Shown here one piece after another: positions 1 through 6,232 of a DNA stretch of 13,267 bases. The notes beneath the pieces are model-generated. The model saw only the letters and a list, made by a program, of their open reading frames with translations, was not told where the DNA came from and searched no databases. Position numbers and translations under genes: made by a program. How positions within the stretch are numbered: position 1 is the first letter of the stretch; each line of letters opens with the position of its first letter. The DNA is from Coleofasciculus sp. S288 (GTDB taxonomy: Bacteria > Cyanobacteriota > Cyanobacteriia > Cyanobacteriales > Coleofasciculaceae). Location of the stretch: NCBI GenBank assembly GCA_020216575.1, contig JAIUYC010000010.1, forward strand, positions 1-13,267, given 5' to 3'.

Positions 1-143
1 ATATGGCTCTTCAGTACTTAGTATGTAAAATGAGCCAAAAATATTGTTTCCTATTTGTAGAAAAAAACATTATCCATAAATTTATACAGTCATAAATAAA
101 ATTATATTTTGTTTGTGATTAGCTCCGTCGATATAAAAAACTT

Positions 144-178
144 ATTCTTAAGATAAACGTCTAATTCTAATAAGATAA
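144..178 (+). promoter_or_regulatory. Direct-repeat operator candidate upstream of the PEP-CTERM gene
   Basis: TAAGATAA occurs at 149-156 and again at 171-178, exactly 22 bp apart (about two helical turns). Each copy follows ATTCT (144-148 and 164-168). The first copy sits in a short palindrome around CTTAAG. Same-face tandem repeats 25-60 bp before a start codon suggest a regulator site or a promoter with TAAGAT as the -10 element. No convincing -35 element is visible. The rest of 1-202 is AT-rich with no other feature I can support. Confidence 0.3.
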
Positions 179-202
179 CCTCTACAATCCTTCTCAAACT
201 CT

Positions 203-1678
203 ATGAAGAAGAAAGATTGGCTTTCGCTAGTCGGCTGTTCCATCGTCGCCTCTGGTTTGAACGTTTTAGGAACTGCGACGGCGTCTTACGGACTTTCCTT
301 GGTTAATGCTTTAGCAATTCCTGGTGAAAGTACGGATTTATCACCTCTAAATGGTGATGGGGGTGCTAACGTCAATCGCTTAGGTTTTTTCTCCGATCTT
401 CATTACGATCGCCACAATAACGTGTACTACGCTCTTGGAGACCAAGGACCAGGGGACGGCTTTCTCAACTACAAGACGCGAGTTCAAAAGTTTTCTCTGG
501 ACGTAGATCAAAATACGGGCGCAATTAACAGCTTCAAGGTGCTTGAAACCATTCTGTTTACCAAGAACGGCGAACACTTCAACGGGTTAAATCCGAAGCT
601 ACTCAACGGCGATGCTGGCATTCTCGGTCTCAGCTTTGACCCAGAGGGATTTGCCGTTGCGCCTAACGGCAACTTCTATGTTGCAGAAGAATTTGGCCCC
701 TCGGTTTACGAGTTCACTCCGACAGGTTCATTCGTCCGCAAATTTGCGATGCCCAAGACTATCATTCCTAACGTCAACAGCAACCCTAACTATGTTGCGG
801 GTCGCCCAATTCTTACTGGTGGTCGCCAGGAAGGACGCGGCTTTGAAGGGTTAACGCTCAGTCCTGATGGACGTAAGCTCTTTGCTATGCTGCAAGATCC
901 CCTGATTAACGAAGGGGCTCCCGACGAACGGCGCAGTCGCAATTTGAGAATTGTGGAATTTGACACAGCCACGGGGCAGAGTAGCGCTCAATACTTTTAC
1001 CAGCTAGAAAATTTGGCAGAGATTAACGATCGCATTCCAGGCACTGCAAACGATATCGAGCCAAATGCTCAAGGTCGCAACATTGGGATTAATGCGATCG
1101 CGGCGATTGACGCTCGCGCATTCCTCGTGCTGGAACGAGACAGTCGAGGCGTGGGTGAAACCGATGCACTAGGTAAAGCACCCGTTGGCAGTAAGCGGGT
1201 CTACAAAATCGATCTCACCAATGCCACAAATGTCAGTGACATCTCCTTAGTAGGGACAAATGCGTTACCTGATGGCGTCACACCCGTTACTAAGTCCCTC
1301 TTTTTTGACGTGGCTGAGCTTCTGACTCAGGCTGGGTTAATCGTTCCAGCGAAGCCAGAAGGTTTGACGATTGGTCCCAAGCTTAAGGATGGCTCCTATG
1401 CTATCTTGGTGGGTACTGATAATGACTTTAGCGTGACTCAGACGGGTGGTATTCAGTCGGATGTTTGCACGAATGGAATGAGTGCGTCTAATGTACCCGT
1501 TGATAATGGCTGTCCGACGGGACACTCTTTGATTCCCGGTTACCTCTACTCTTTTAAAGCCAGTGGTACAGAACTAGCAGGATTTGTTCCACTGAAAACA
1601 GTCCCAGAACCAGGAACCACATCTGCACTAGTACTACTAGGCTTGGGAGGTTTCTGGCTCAGACGGCGCAAGCAGTAA
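203..1678 (+). CDS. Secreted esterase-like (phytase-like) PEP-CTERM protein
   Basis: This 491-residue protein resembles the esterase-like activity of phytase family (PF13449), predicted beta-propeller proteins of uncertain substrate. The N-terminus (KKK, then a hydrophobic stretch to about residue 41) looks like a signal peptide. The body has family-like segments: FFSDLHYDRHNNVYYALGDQ near 62-81, DPEGFAVAPNGNFYVAEEFG near 146-165, GFEGLTLSPDGRKLFAMLQD near 213-232, and KPEGLTIGPKLKDGSYAILV near 383-402. The C-terminus (467-491) is a textbook PEP-CTERM signal: VPEPG, a hydrophobic helix, then RRRKQ. This implies export and exosortase-dependent sorting to the cell surface or exopolysaccharide. 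No Shine-Dalgarno precedes the ATG; the start is chosen because it places the lysines directly before the signal peptide. Phosphatase or phytase activity is a family-name inference and is not shown by the sequence. Confidence 0.85.
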   Translation: MKKKDWLSLVGCSIVASGLNVLGTATASYGLSLVNALAIPGESTDLSPLNGDGGANVNRLGFFSDLHYDRHNNVYYALGDQGPGDGFLNYKTRVQKFSLDVDQNTGAINSFKVLETILFTKNGEHFNGLNPKLLNGDAGILGLSFDPEGFAVAPNGNFYVAEEFGPSVYEFTPTGSFVRKFAMPKTIIPNVNSNPNYVAGRPILTGGRQEGRGFEGLTLSPDGRKLFAMLQDPLINEGAPDERRSRNLRIVEFDTATGQSSAQYFYQLENLAEINDRIPGTANDIEPNAQGRNIGINAIAAIDARAFLVLERDSRGVGETDALGKAPVGSKRVYKIDLTNATNVSDISLVGTNALPDGVTPVTKSLFFDVAELLTQAGLIVPAKPEGLTIGPKLKDGSYAILVGTDNDFSVTQTGGIQSDVCTNGMSASNVPVDNGCPTGHSLIPGYLYSFKASGTELAGFVPLKTVPEPGTTSALVLLGLGGFWLRRRKQ

Positions 1679-1687
1679 TTAATTGAC

Positions 1688-1901
1688 TTACCGCTTTTCT
1701 TCGTAAAGATTTTCATTTCTATGCGCTTTTTGGGCGCGGCTCGGAACATACGGTTCCCATTCCGGCAAACTTAGCTTACCGCAACTCTCTTAAAGCACTC
1801 ACCATCCAGAACAATGCCTTGAGATGACGTAAGTCGCAGTAACGACTGTATTGACGCAGGCACTCCAACACTTGACGATGGAAGTGGGTAGAGTTTGACA
1901 T
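1688..1901 (-). pseudogene. Frameshifted N-terminal remnant of a transposase (IS4-like)
   Basis: From an ATG at 1901 the minus strand reads about 41 codons containing HFHRQVLECLRQYSRYC and DLRHLKALFWMVSAL, then stops at 1776-1778. Skipping one base at about 1790 restores a continuous reading frame through ESCGKLSLPEWEPYVPSRAQ to about 1725. This frame then runs out at a stop at 1688-1690. The pattern (QY..Y.DLRHL..L.WMV.AL, then SLPEW.PYV.SRAQ) matches my memory of the start of cyanobacterial IS4-type transposases. The catalytic DDE part is absent, so this is a decayed 5' fragment. Family assignment is from memory, not from a search. The one-base insertion is seen directly. Confidence 0.6.
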
Positions 1902-1952
1902 GACATCCAGGCTAGTTGTGTTGTAACTCTAGCCTCTCACAGAACTCTACCC
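1886..1952 (-). repeat. Nested hairpin over the transposase-remnant start
   Basis: A perfect 10-bp stem pairs GGGTAGAGTT (1886-1895) with AACTCTACCC (1943-1952). It encloses an inner 6-bp stem, GGCTAG (1910-1915) with CTAGCC (1929-1934). In the minus-strand transcript the transposase ATG (1901-1899) lies in the internal loop between the stems, so the structure could mask translation start. It may belong to the end of the former insertion sequence. Confidence 0.5.
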
Positions 1953-2011
1953 CTTTTCTCTAAAAGCTTGTTCTTCCTGGCTTTTGACTACTTCTGTCAA
2001 GCAGCCAGCCA

Positions 2012-2105
2012 ATCCCTCTTCTGTCACTTTGGGAAAATTTGACCAATTTACGTCAATCCAGCCAACGGAAAATCAAGGTTTCACCCAGTTTGACAGAAGA
2101 GGGAT
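2012..2105. repeat. 94-bp unit bounded by a perfect 15-bp inverted repeat
   Basis: ATCCCTCTTCTGTCA (2012-2026) is exactly reverse-complemented at 2091-2105. The 64-bp interior shows no coding signal that I trust. It may be a miniature element or the debris of an insertion sequence next to the transposase remnant. No target duplication is evident at its edges. Confidence 0.45.
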
Positions 2106-2185
2106 AGTTTTTCATTTGTCGCAATGTTTTAGCGAATTGGTATAAGCTGGTTCCTTATTTCTGCTACCCTGCACTAGTATAGATA

Positions 2186-2278
2186 ATACCAAATTGCTAA
2201 ATATTTGAAATACATAGACCTAGACATATTAAGGGTTTACCGCCCATCATGTCTGTCACTTATTTAGCAAAATGGTAT
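2186..2278. mobile_element. 93-bp MITE-like element with ATACCAA termini
   Basis: ATACCAAATTGCTAAAT (2186-2202) pairs with its near reverse complement at 2262-2278, with 15 of 17 positions matching. The interior is AT-rich and non-coding. The termini share the start ATACCAA-R-TTGC with the element at 3778-3861, which suggests one family of non-autonomous elements. No clear target-site duplication was found. Confidence 0.45.
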
Positions 2279-2886
2279 AGTCTTTTTGCAATAGTTAATT
2301 CAAATTATATAATCTACGAAACAATATTTAAAGACTTGATGAAGCTCACTTAAAATTGTAGCTAATCATTAGAGGATTGAATTAGTATATGTATAGAACG
2401 TAATGCAATTTCTGTCATGTATTACTGAATCCCCATAATTGTAACTGACCTGAAAGCTTGGAGACACGGAGGCGCATTGAGGTCTTATTAAGGGGTAATT
2501 AGAATTAGGTGGACATGATTTAGTCTTACAAAATCCTCTTCCAAGTCTGTAATGTGCGCGGTTGAATCAAGTGCATCCTGCGATTGTCTCAAACAATATC
2601 TAGTTCGTCAGGACGGTGATTAGATACCGTGCATCCTCAAAAAAAAAGGGTCAAACGGTAGGTGTGGCTAAATCTGATTCTTCTGCCAATTTATCCCCCT
2701 TATTGCATGGAGAAATGCACATAGGCTAACTGTCTGCATCCCACACTCAAGCAGATAGATACCTGGATAATTTTTGCAATCTATCCGATGCTGTCTGCAA
2801 AGAGCATTAAGTGACCATCAGGTTGTATTTCTTATCACTGTCTCAAAGGCACTTCTAGTAATACTTGTTGTATCGATCAAACAGGA
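2279..2886. other. Intergenic stretch, no gene seen
   Basis: About 600 bp of AT-rich sequence with no open reading frame of usable length and no recognisable RNA gene. Minor points are GTGCATCCT repeated at about 2570 and 2630, and an A9 run at about 2639-2648. It must contain the promoter of the BKACE gene, but I cannot place one with confidence. Confidence 0.4.
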
Positions 2887-2901
2887 ATGAGGCTACTAAC
2901 A

Positions 2902-3771
2902 ATGTTTGAACTACCATCTGAGCCGGTCATTATCACCTGCGCGATTACTGGCAATAAAACAACGCGCCAGATGAATCCAAACCTTCCGCTTACCCCGAAA
3001 GAACAGGGAATTGCAGCAGCTGAAGCCGTGGAAGCGGGTGCCTCAGTCATCCATTTGCATGTGCGGGAGGACGACGGTTCTGAAAGTCATCGACTCGAAC
3101 GATTCGAGGAATCCATTTATGAGATTAAGTCGCGAGTACCCGAAGCCATTATTGAGGTTTCCACTCGCGGTGCAGTGGAAGATGACATTGATTATCGAGG
3201 AAACTGTCTCGACCTGAGACCCGAAATGTGTTCATTAAATATTGGCACGCTCAATATCGGGGATGAAGTTTTCCTCAATCATCCACTCGATGTCAGAAAA
3301 CTGGCAGCTCGGATTTACGAAATGGGTGTCGAACCCGAACTCGACATGTTTGATGTCGGTCATGTGGAGAGTGCCTTCACCCTGCTCAAACAAGGAGTTC
3401 TCAGAGCGCCGTTGCGATTTCTGTTTGTTCTAGGAATTCCTGGCGGAGTTTCGGCTGATTTGCGCAACCTGATGCACATGATATCGTTGCTGCCACCAGG
3501 AACGCATTGGACGGCTCTGGGCATCGGTCGTTTCCAGTTGACTGTTGCTGTCCATGCTCTAATGTTAGGCGGTAATGTGCGCGTCGGTTTGGAGGACACC
3601 GCTTATTACCGCAAGGGCGAAGTTGCTAAGTCCAATGCTCAGCTTGTCGAGAGAATAGTCTACCTCTCCCGCGAACTCGGTCGGGAAGTCGCGACTCCAG
3701 ATCAAGCCCGTAAAATGCTGGGATTGAAACCAAGAGTTCCAGCCGCTAACCAACTCGTTAGTATCGCTTAA
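2902..3771 (+). CDS. Beta-keto acid cleavage enzyme (BKACE, DUF849 family)
   Basis: The protein matches the 3-keto-5-aminohexanoate cleavage enzyme superfamily (PF05853). These are metal-dependent TIM barrels that condense a beta-keto acid with acetyl-CoA to give a new CoA ester and acetoacetate. The family marks seen are the AITGNKT strand near the start, HLHVRED carrying the two metal-ligand histidines, the late glycine-rich GIGRFQLTVAVHALMLGGNV, and VRVGLEDT with the acidic metal ligand. An ATG at 2887 would add five residues, but its AGGA sits directly against it. I prefer 2902, where GAGG (2889-2892) lies 9 nt upstream and family homology starts soon after (EPVIITCAITG). At about 289 residues the length is normal and nothing is missing. 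The substrate cannot be read from the sequence. No neighbouring lysine-fermentation or carnitine genes are present. Confidence 0.88.
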   Translation: MFELPSEPVIITCAITGNKTTRQMNPNLPLTPKEQGIAAAEAVEAGASVIHLHVREDDGSESHRLERFEESIYEIKSRVPEAIIEVSTRGAVEDDIDYRGNCLDLRPEMCSLNIGTLNIGDEVFLNHPLDVRKLAARIYEMGVEPELDMFDVGHVESAFTLLKQGVLRAPLRFLFVLGIPGGVSADLRNLMHMISLLPPGTHWTALGIGRFQLTVAVHALMLGGNVRVGLEDTAYYRKGEVAKSNAQLVERIVYLSRELGREVATPDQARKMLGLKPRVPAANQLVSIA

Positions 3772-3777
3772 CCTTTC

Positions 3778-3861
3778 ATACCAAGTTGCGCTCTCAAGAT
3801 AACAACCAAGATAGCGTATTCTCGCTCTTTGAACGCTGTAAGTAAGAGTGCAGCTTGGTAT
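3778..3861. mobile_element. 84-bp MITE-like inverted-repeat element
   Basis: ATACCAAGTTGCGCTCTCA (3778-3796) matches the reverse complement of 3843-3861 at 16 of 19 positions. The element starts 6 bp after the BKACE stop codon. Its termini resemble those of the 2186-2278 element. As RNA it would fold into a long imperfect hairpin just after the BKACE gene and could act as a terminator or stabiliser. Confidence 0.5.
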
Positions 3862-3954
3862 CAATACTTTATAGTTCTCTGTCTTTTGATCGCATTTGTA
3901 ACAAAACAAGCTGAACACGCCACCCCACTCGCTCCTTTCATAGGCTCAAAAACA

Positions 3955-4338
3955 ATGTCTGTAACTAGGTCTGCGTCAATCCAAAATCCAGAGACCCGTG
4001 AAATTCAAAAGGGCATCCACCGTCTTGGCTTGAAGATTTCAGAGTCCGAACTCAATGAACTCAATCGCGGTAAGACTATTTCACTTGAAAGTAGGTGTTT
4101 GAGTGAAATTGGTTCAATATTTATCCTTGCAGAAGCGCTTTCAGCCGTTCACGTGGTGAAAAAAATTACGTTTCGAGATCTCCCAAATGTGGTTGAGAGG
4201 TCTTTAGGCTGTTCTGGAGTTCCAATTCATTGTTGGAATTCTGACTTACTCGGTAAATGCTGCCTTGTTTTAACTCTAGAAGATGGGAAGCCTGCGGTTA
4301 GGATTGCATCTCAGGATTTAGGGATAGTTGAGGTTTGA
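3955..4338 (+). CDS. Hypothetical protein, 127 residues
   Basis: I do not recognise this protein. The frame is open from a TTG at 3829, but that extension starts inside the inverted-repeat element at 3778-3861. The ATG at 3955 has TAGG 10 nt upstream and gives a more plausible protein. The product is soluble: a polar N-terminus, a helical region ISESELNELNRGKTISLESR near 28-47, and a mixed alpha/beta remainder ending LTLEDGKPAVRIASQDLG. There are five cysteines (48, 86, 93, 102, 103), four of them in the last third (SLGCSGVPIHCW then GKCC), which could bind a metal or form disulfides. It lies about 180 bp after the BKACE gene and 260 bp before the TauE gene, on the same strand. No function is inferred. 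Confidence 0.5.
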   Translation: MSVTRSASIQNPETREIQKGIHRLGLKISESELNELNRGKTISLESRCLSEIGSIFILAEALSAVHVVKKITFRDLPNVVERSLGCSGVPIHCWNSDLLGKCCLVLTLEDGKPAVRIASQDLGIVEV

Positions 4339-4476
4339 CCTTGCTTCTAGATTAGGGTGTTGTGTACTGCCATTGTCAAAACGGATCGAGTTTCATGGCA
4401 TTCTTTCGGAAACTAGAAAAGATGAGAGTACTCGTAGAGGATATCATCCTAGCATCTGCGATCAAGATTGGAGAAC

Positions 4477-4496
4477 CCGCATGCGATCGCATGCGG
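4477..4496. repeat. 20-bp perfect palindrome centred on a HIP1 site
   Basis: The perfect palindrome consists of CCGCATGCGA and its exact mirror complement, with HIP1 (GCGATCGC, 4483-4490) at its centre. It lies in the 260-bp gap between the hypothetical gene and the TauE gene. It could be a cruciform, a protein site, or simply a HIP1 site with symmetric flanks. Confidence 0.6.
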
Positions 4497-4599
4497 AATC
4501 ATCGTTGAGGTTGACCAGTATATGTAGTCATGTTCCCGGTTGAATGTTCCTCCAACAGGAACTACTAGCTAAGTCAACTTTGCTGAGGATTCTGCGTCT

Positions 4600-5400
4600 G
4601 TGATGGCTTTTAATTTTTTTAATTTGCTGATGTTAGCAAGTGGAGGGTTAGTTTCTGGAATTCTAGCTGGATTATTGGGTATTGGTGGAGGTACTGTCTT
4701 AGTTCCTCTTTTAGTGACATTAGGTTACACGCCCGTTCAAGCAGTAGCTACGAGTAGCCTAACGATTTTAATTACTTCCGTTTCCGGCAGCGTGCAGAAT
4801 TGGCGCATGGGATACTTTGACTTTAAGCGGGTGATTTATTTAGCACTTCCAGCTTTAGTTACTGCTCAACTCGGCGTCTATTTGGCAGGCCGCCTCCCAC
4901 CCTATTTAATACTCCTGACGTTTGGGAGTTTGCTGCTCACCAACATTCATTTGATAGAGCTTCGGCAGCGCCTGAAGGCTAAGGGAGAAACGGCTCAAGC
5001 CAAACCATTTAACCCAGTCCTTTCTCGATTGGGAACTGGAGGTGCGGCAGGTTTGTTAGCAGGCTTCACGGGTCTGGGGGGCGGCGTAATTATGGTGCCA
5101 CTCCAAATGCTGCTCTTAGGAGAACCCCTCAAAGTCGCCATTCAAACAAGCCTGGGTGTCATTGTACTCACGGCCGTCTCTGCCTGCACAGGACATGCCT
5201 TGGCAGGAAATATTCTGTTGGTTGAAGGTCTCCTTTTAGGAATCGGCGGTCTTTTGGGAGTTCAGATTAGTACTCGCGCTTTGCCAAAGCTACCAGAGCG
5301 AGTCGTAGGCTTGATGTTTCGTATCTTCCTGGGAATCCTCGCCGGTTATGTTTTTGCCCAAGCTGGGGAGCAGTTATTAAAGGTTCTGAGGCAAGGCTGA
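4600..5400 (+). CDS. TauE/SafE family membrane permease
   Basis: This is a 265-266 residue integral membrane protein of the sulfite exporter TauE/SafE family (PF01925), whose members move sulfite, sulfonates or other small organic anions across the inner membrane. The family's internal duplication is clear: GLLGIGGGTVLVPLL near 24-38 and GFTGLGGGVIMVPLQ near 155-169. Each is followed by a (V)A(I/V)-T(S)SL segment (AVATSSLTILITS and AIQTSLGVIVLTA). About eight hydrophobic helices are visible, with a short polar loop near 121-141. GAGGA (4585-4589) is 10 nt before the GTG at 4600 and 13 nt before the ATG at 4603, so either start is possible. The substrate is unknown. Neighbours do not indicate taurine or sulfite metabolism. 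Confidence 0.88.
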   Translation: MMAFNFFNLLMLASGGLVSGILAGLLGIGGGTVLVPLLVTLGYTPVQAVATSSLTILITSVSGSVQNWRMGYFDFKRVIYLALPALVTAQLGVYLAGRLPPYLILLTFGSLLLTNIHLIELRQRLKAKGETAQAKPFNPVLSRLGTGGAAGLLAGFTGLGGGVIMVPLQMLLLGEPLKVAIQTSLGVIVLTAVSACTGHALAGNILLVEGLLLGIGGLLGVQISTRALPKLPERVVGLMFRIFLGILAGYVFAQAGEQLLKVLRQG

Positions 5401-5414
5401 TAGGGACTATACCA

Positions 5415-5449
5415 GTTTTGATTAGACACCATGAGCAATTGCTCAAAAC
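5415..5449 (+). repeat. Hairpin with a 14-bp palindrome after the TauE gene
   Basis: TGAGCAATTGCTCA (5432-5445) is a perfect palindrome. In addition GTTTTGA (5415-5421) pairs with TCAAAAC (5443-5449), giving two mutually exclusive folds 15-50 bp after the TauE stop. It could be a weak terminator or a site acting on the next gene. There is no T-run. Confidence 0.35.
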
Positions 5450-5573
5450 GAAAGAATGAAAATTCTTCTCCCCCTGCCTTCAGGAGCTTCCTCTGCTATT
5501 TTCAACAGCAATGGGAAGAGAGTTTGATTGCCCGACAGGTTTACAAGGTAAAATAGTTTCTAAGGTGTTAGAT

Positions 5574-6098
5574 ATGCTCATTTCCTTTAAAGGTACAACT
5601 CCAAAATTGCATGAGGGAGTTTGGATAGCCCCAACTGCAACCGTCATCGGTGACGTAGAAATTGGAGAAAATTCCTCAATTTGGTTTAACACAGTAATTC
5701 GGGGCGATGTAGCAGCTATCCGAATTGGGCGAGAAACTAATATTCAGGACGGTTGCATACTACACGCTGTTGATCACAAGACTGGAGTCATCATCGGCAA
5801 TCAGGTTAGCGTCGGTCACTTGACCCTCCTTCACGGTTGTGAAATTCAAGACAACACTTTGGTGGGTATGGGAAGCATTATCATGGATGGTGCTGTGATA
5901 GGCAAGAACTGTATTGTAGCAGCGGGCAGCTTGATTACTGCTAATTCTCAATTTGAGGATGGAACGCTAATCCTCGGACGACCCGCTAAAGTGGTGAAGG
6001 AAATAACCCCCGAGCAAATTGAGCGAAACAAATTTCGGGTTGAGAAGTACATGATGTACAAGGACTTGTACGTTGCTTCAAGCACAATCGTGTCATAA
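5574..6098 (+). CDS. Gamma-carbonic-anhydrase-like hexapeptide-repeat protein
   Basis: The protein is a left-handed beta-helix of the gamma carbonic anhydrase/YrdA-PaaY type. Successive hexapeptide turns run from APTATVIGDVEIGENSSIW through VIRGDVAAIRIGRETNIQD to GAVIGKNCIVAAGSLITAN. From the chosen start the residues in metal-ligand positions are His64 (CILHAVDH), His82 and His87 (GHLTLLHGC), matching the family's three-histidine zinc site. The C-terminal helix contains PEQIERNKFRVEKYMMYK. I start at 5574 because AAGG (5562-5565) is 8 nt upstream and family members begin close to this point. An upstream in-frame ATG at 5511 would add 21 unrelated residues with no ribosome site. This single-domain protein of about 174 residues is not the carboxysomal CcmM. 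Whether it hydrates CO2 cannot be judged. Confidence 0.85.
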   Translation: MLISFKGTTPKLHEGVWIAPTATVIGDVEIGENSSIWFNTVIRGDVAAIRIGRETNIQDGCILHAVDHKTGVIIGNQVSVGHLTLLHGCEIQDNTLVGMGSIIMDGAVIGKNCIVAAGSLITANSQFEDGTLILGRPAKVVKEITPEQIERNKFRVEKYMMYKDLYVASSTIVS

Positions 6099-6160
6099 AC
6101 CGCTCTGCCTAATATTACAAGCGCTTGAAGACATTACGTTCAAAGGACTTTTGACAGAAT

Positions 6161-6189
6161 CGGGTTTGGGACACAGGTTCCCAAACCCG
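6161..6189. terminator. Bidirectional hairpin between convergent genes
   Basis: A perfect 11-bp stem, CGGGTTTGGGA (6161-6171) with TCCCAAACCCG (6179-6189), has a 7-nt loop. It lies 62 bp after the gamma-CA stop and 43 bp beyond the end of the convergent PAS gene, so it can serve both. There is no uridine tract on either strand, as is common for cyanobacterial 3' ends. Confidence 0.6.
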
Positions 6190-6232
6190 ACGCGCCCTTC
6201 AGGTTTTGACTTTCAATGGGGCGGTACTCGGC

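Noticed and set aside
1947..2070. Minus-strand frame ending VTEEGLAGCLTEVVKSQEEQ plus eight residues, upstream of the transposase remnant
   Set aside because: The peptide looks protein-like, but there is no start codon, no recognised family, and a stop just upstream. It also runs through the inverted repeat.
4395..4508. 37-codon frame (MAFFRKLEKMRVLVEDIILA...) reminiscent of a response-regulator start
   Set aside because: Only about 10 residues resemble VLVVEDE-type starts, with two residues missing, and no receiver domain follows in any frame.
4328..4543. 71-codon frame overlapping the end of the hypothetical gene
   Set aside because: Arg- and Ser-rich with no ribosome site; it runs through the HIP1 palindrome, so coding is unlikely.
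2902..6098. A single operon of BKACE, hypothetical, TauE and gamma-CA genes
   Set aside because: Gaps of 110-260 bp hold a MITE-like element, palindromes and hairpins. Same strand alone does not establish co-transcription.
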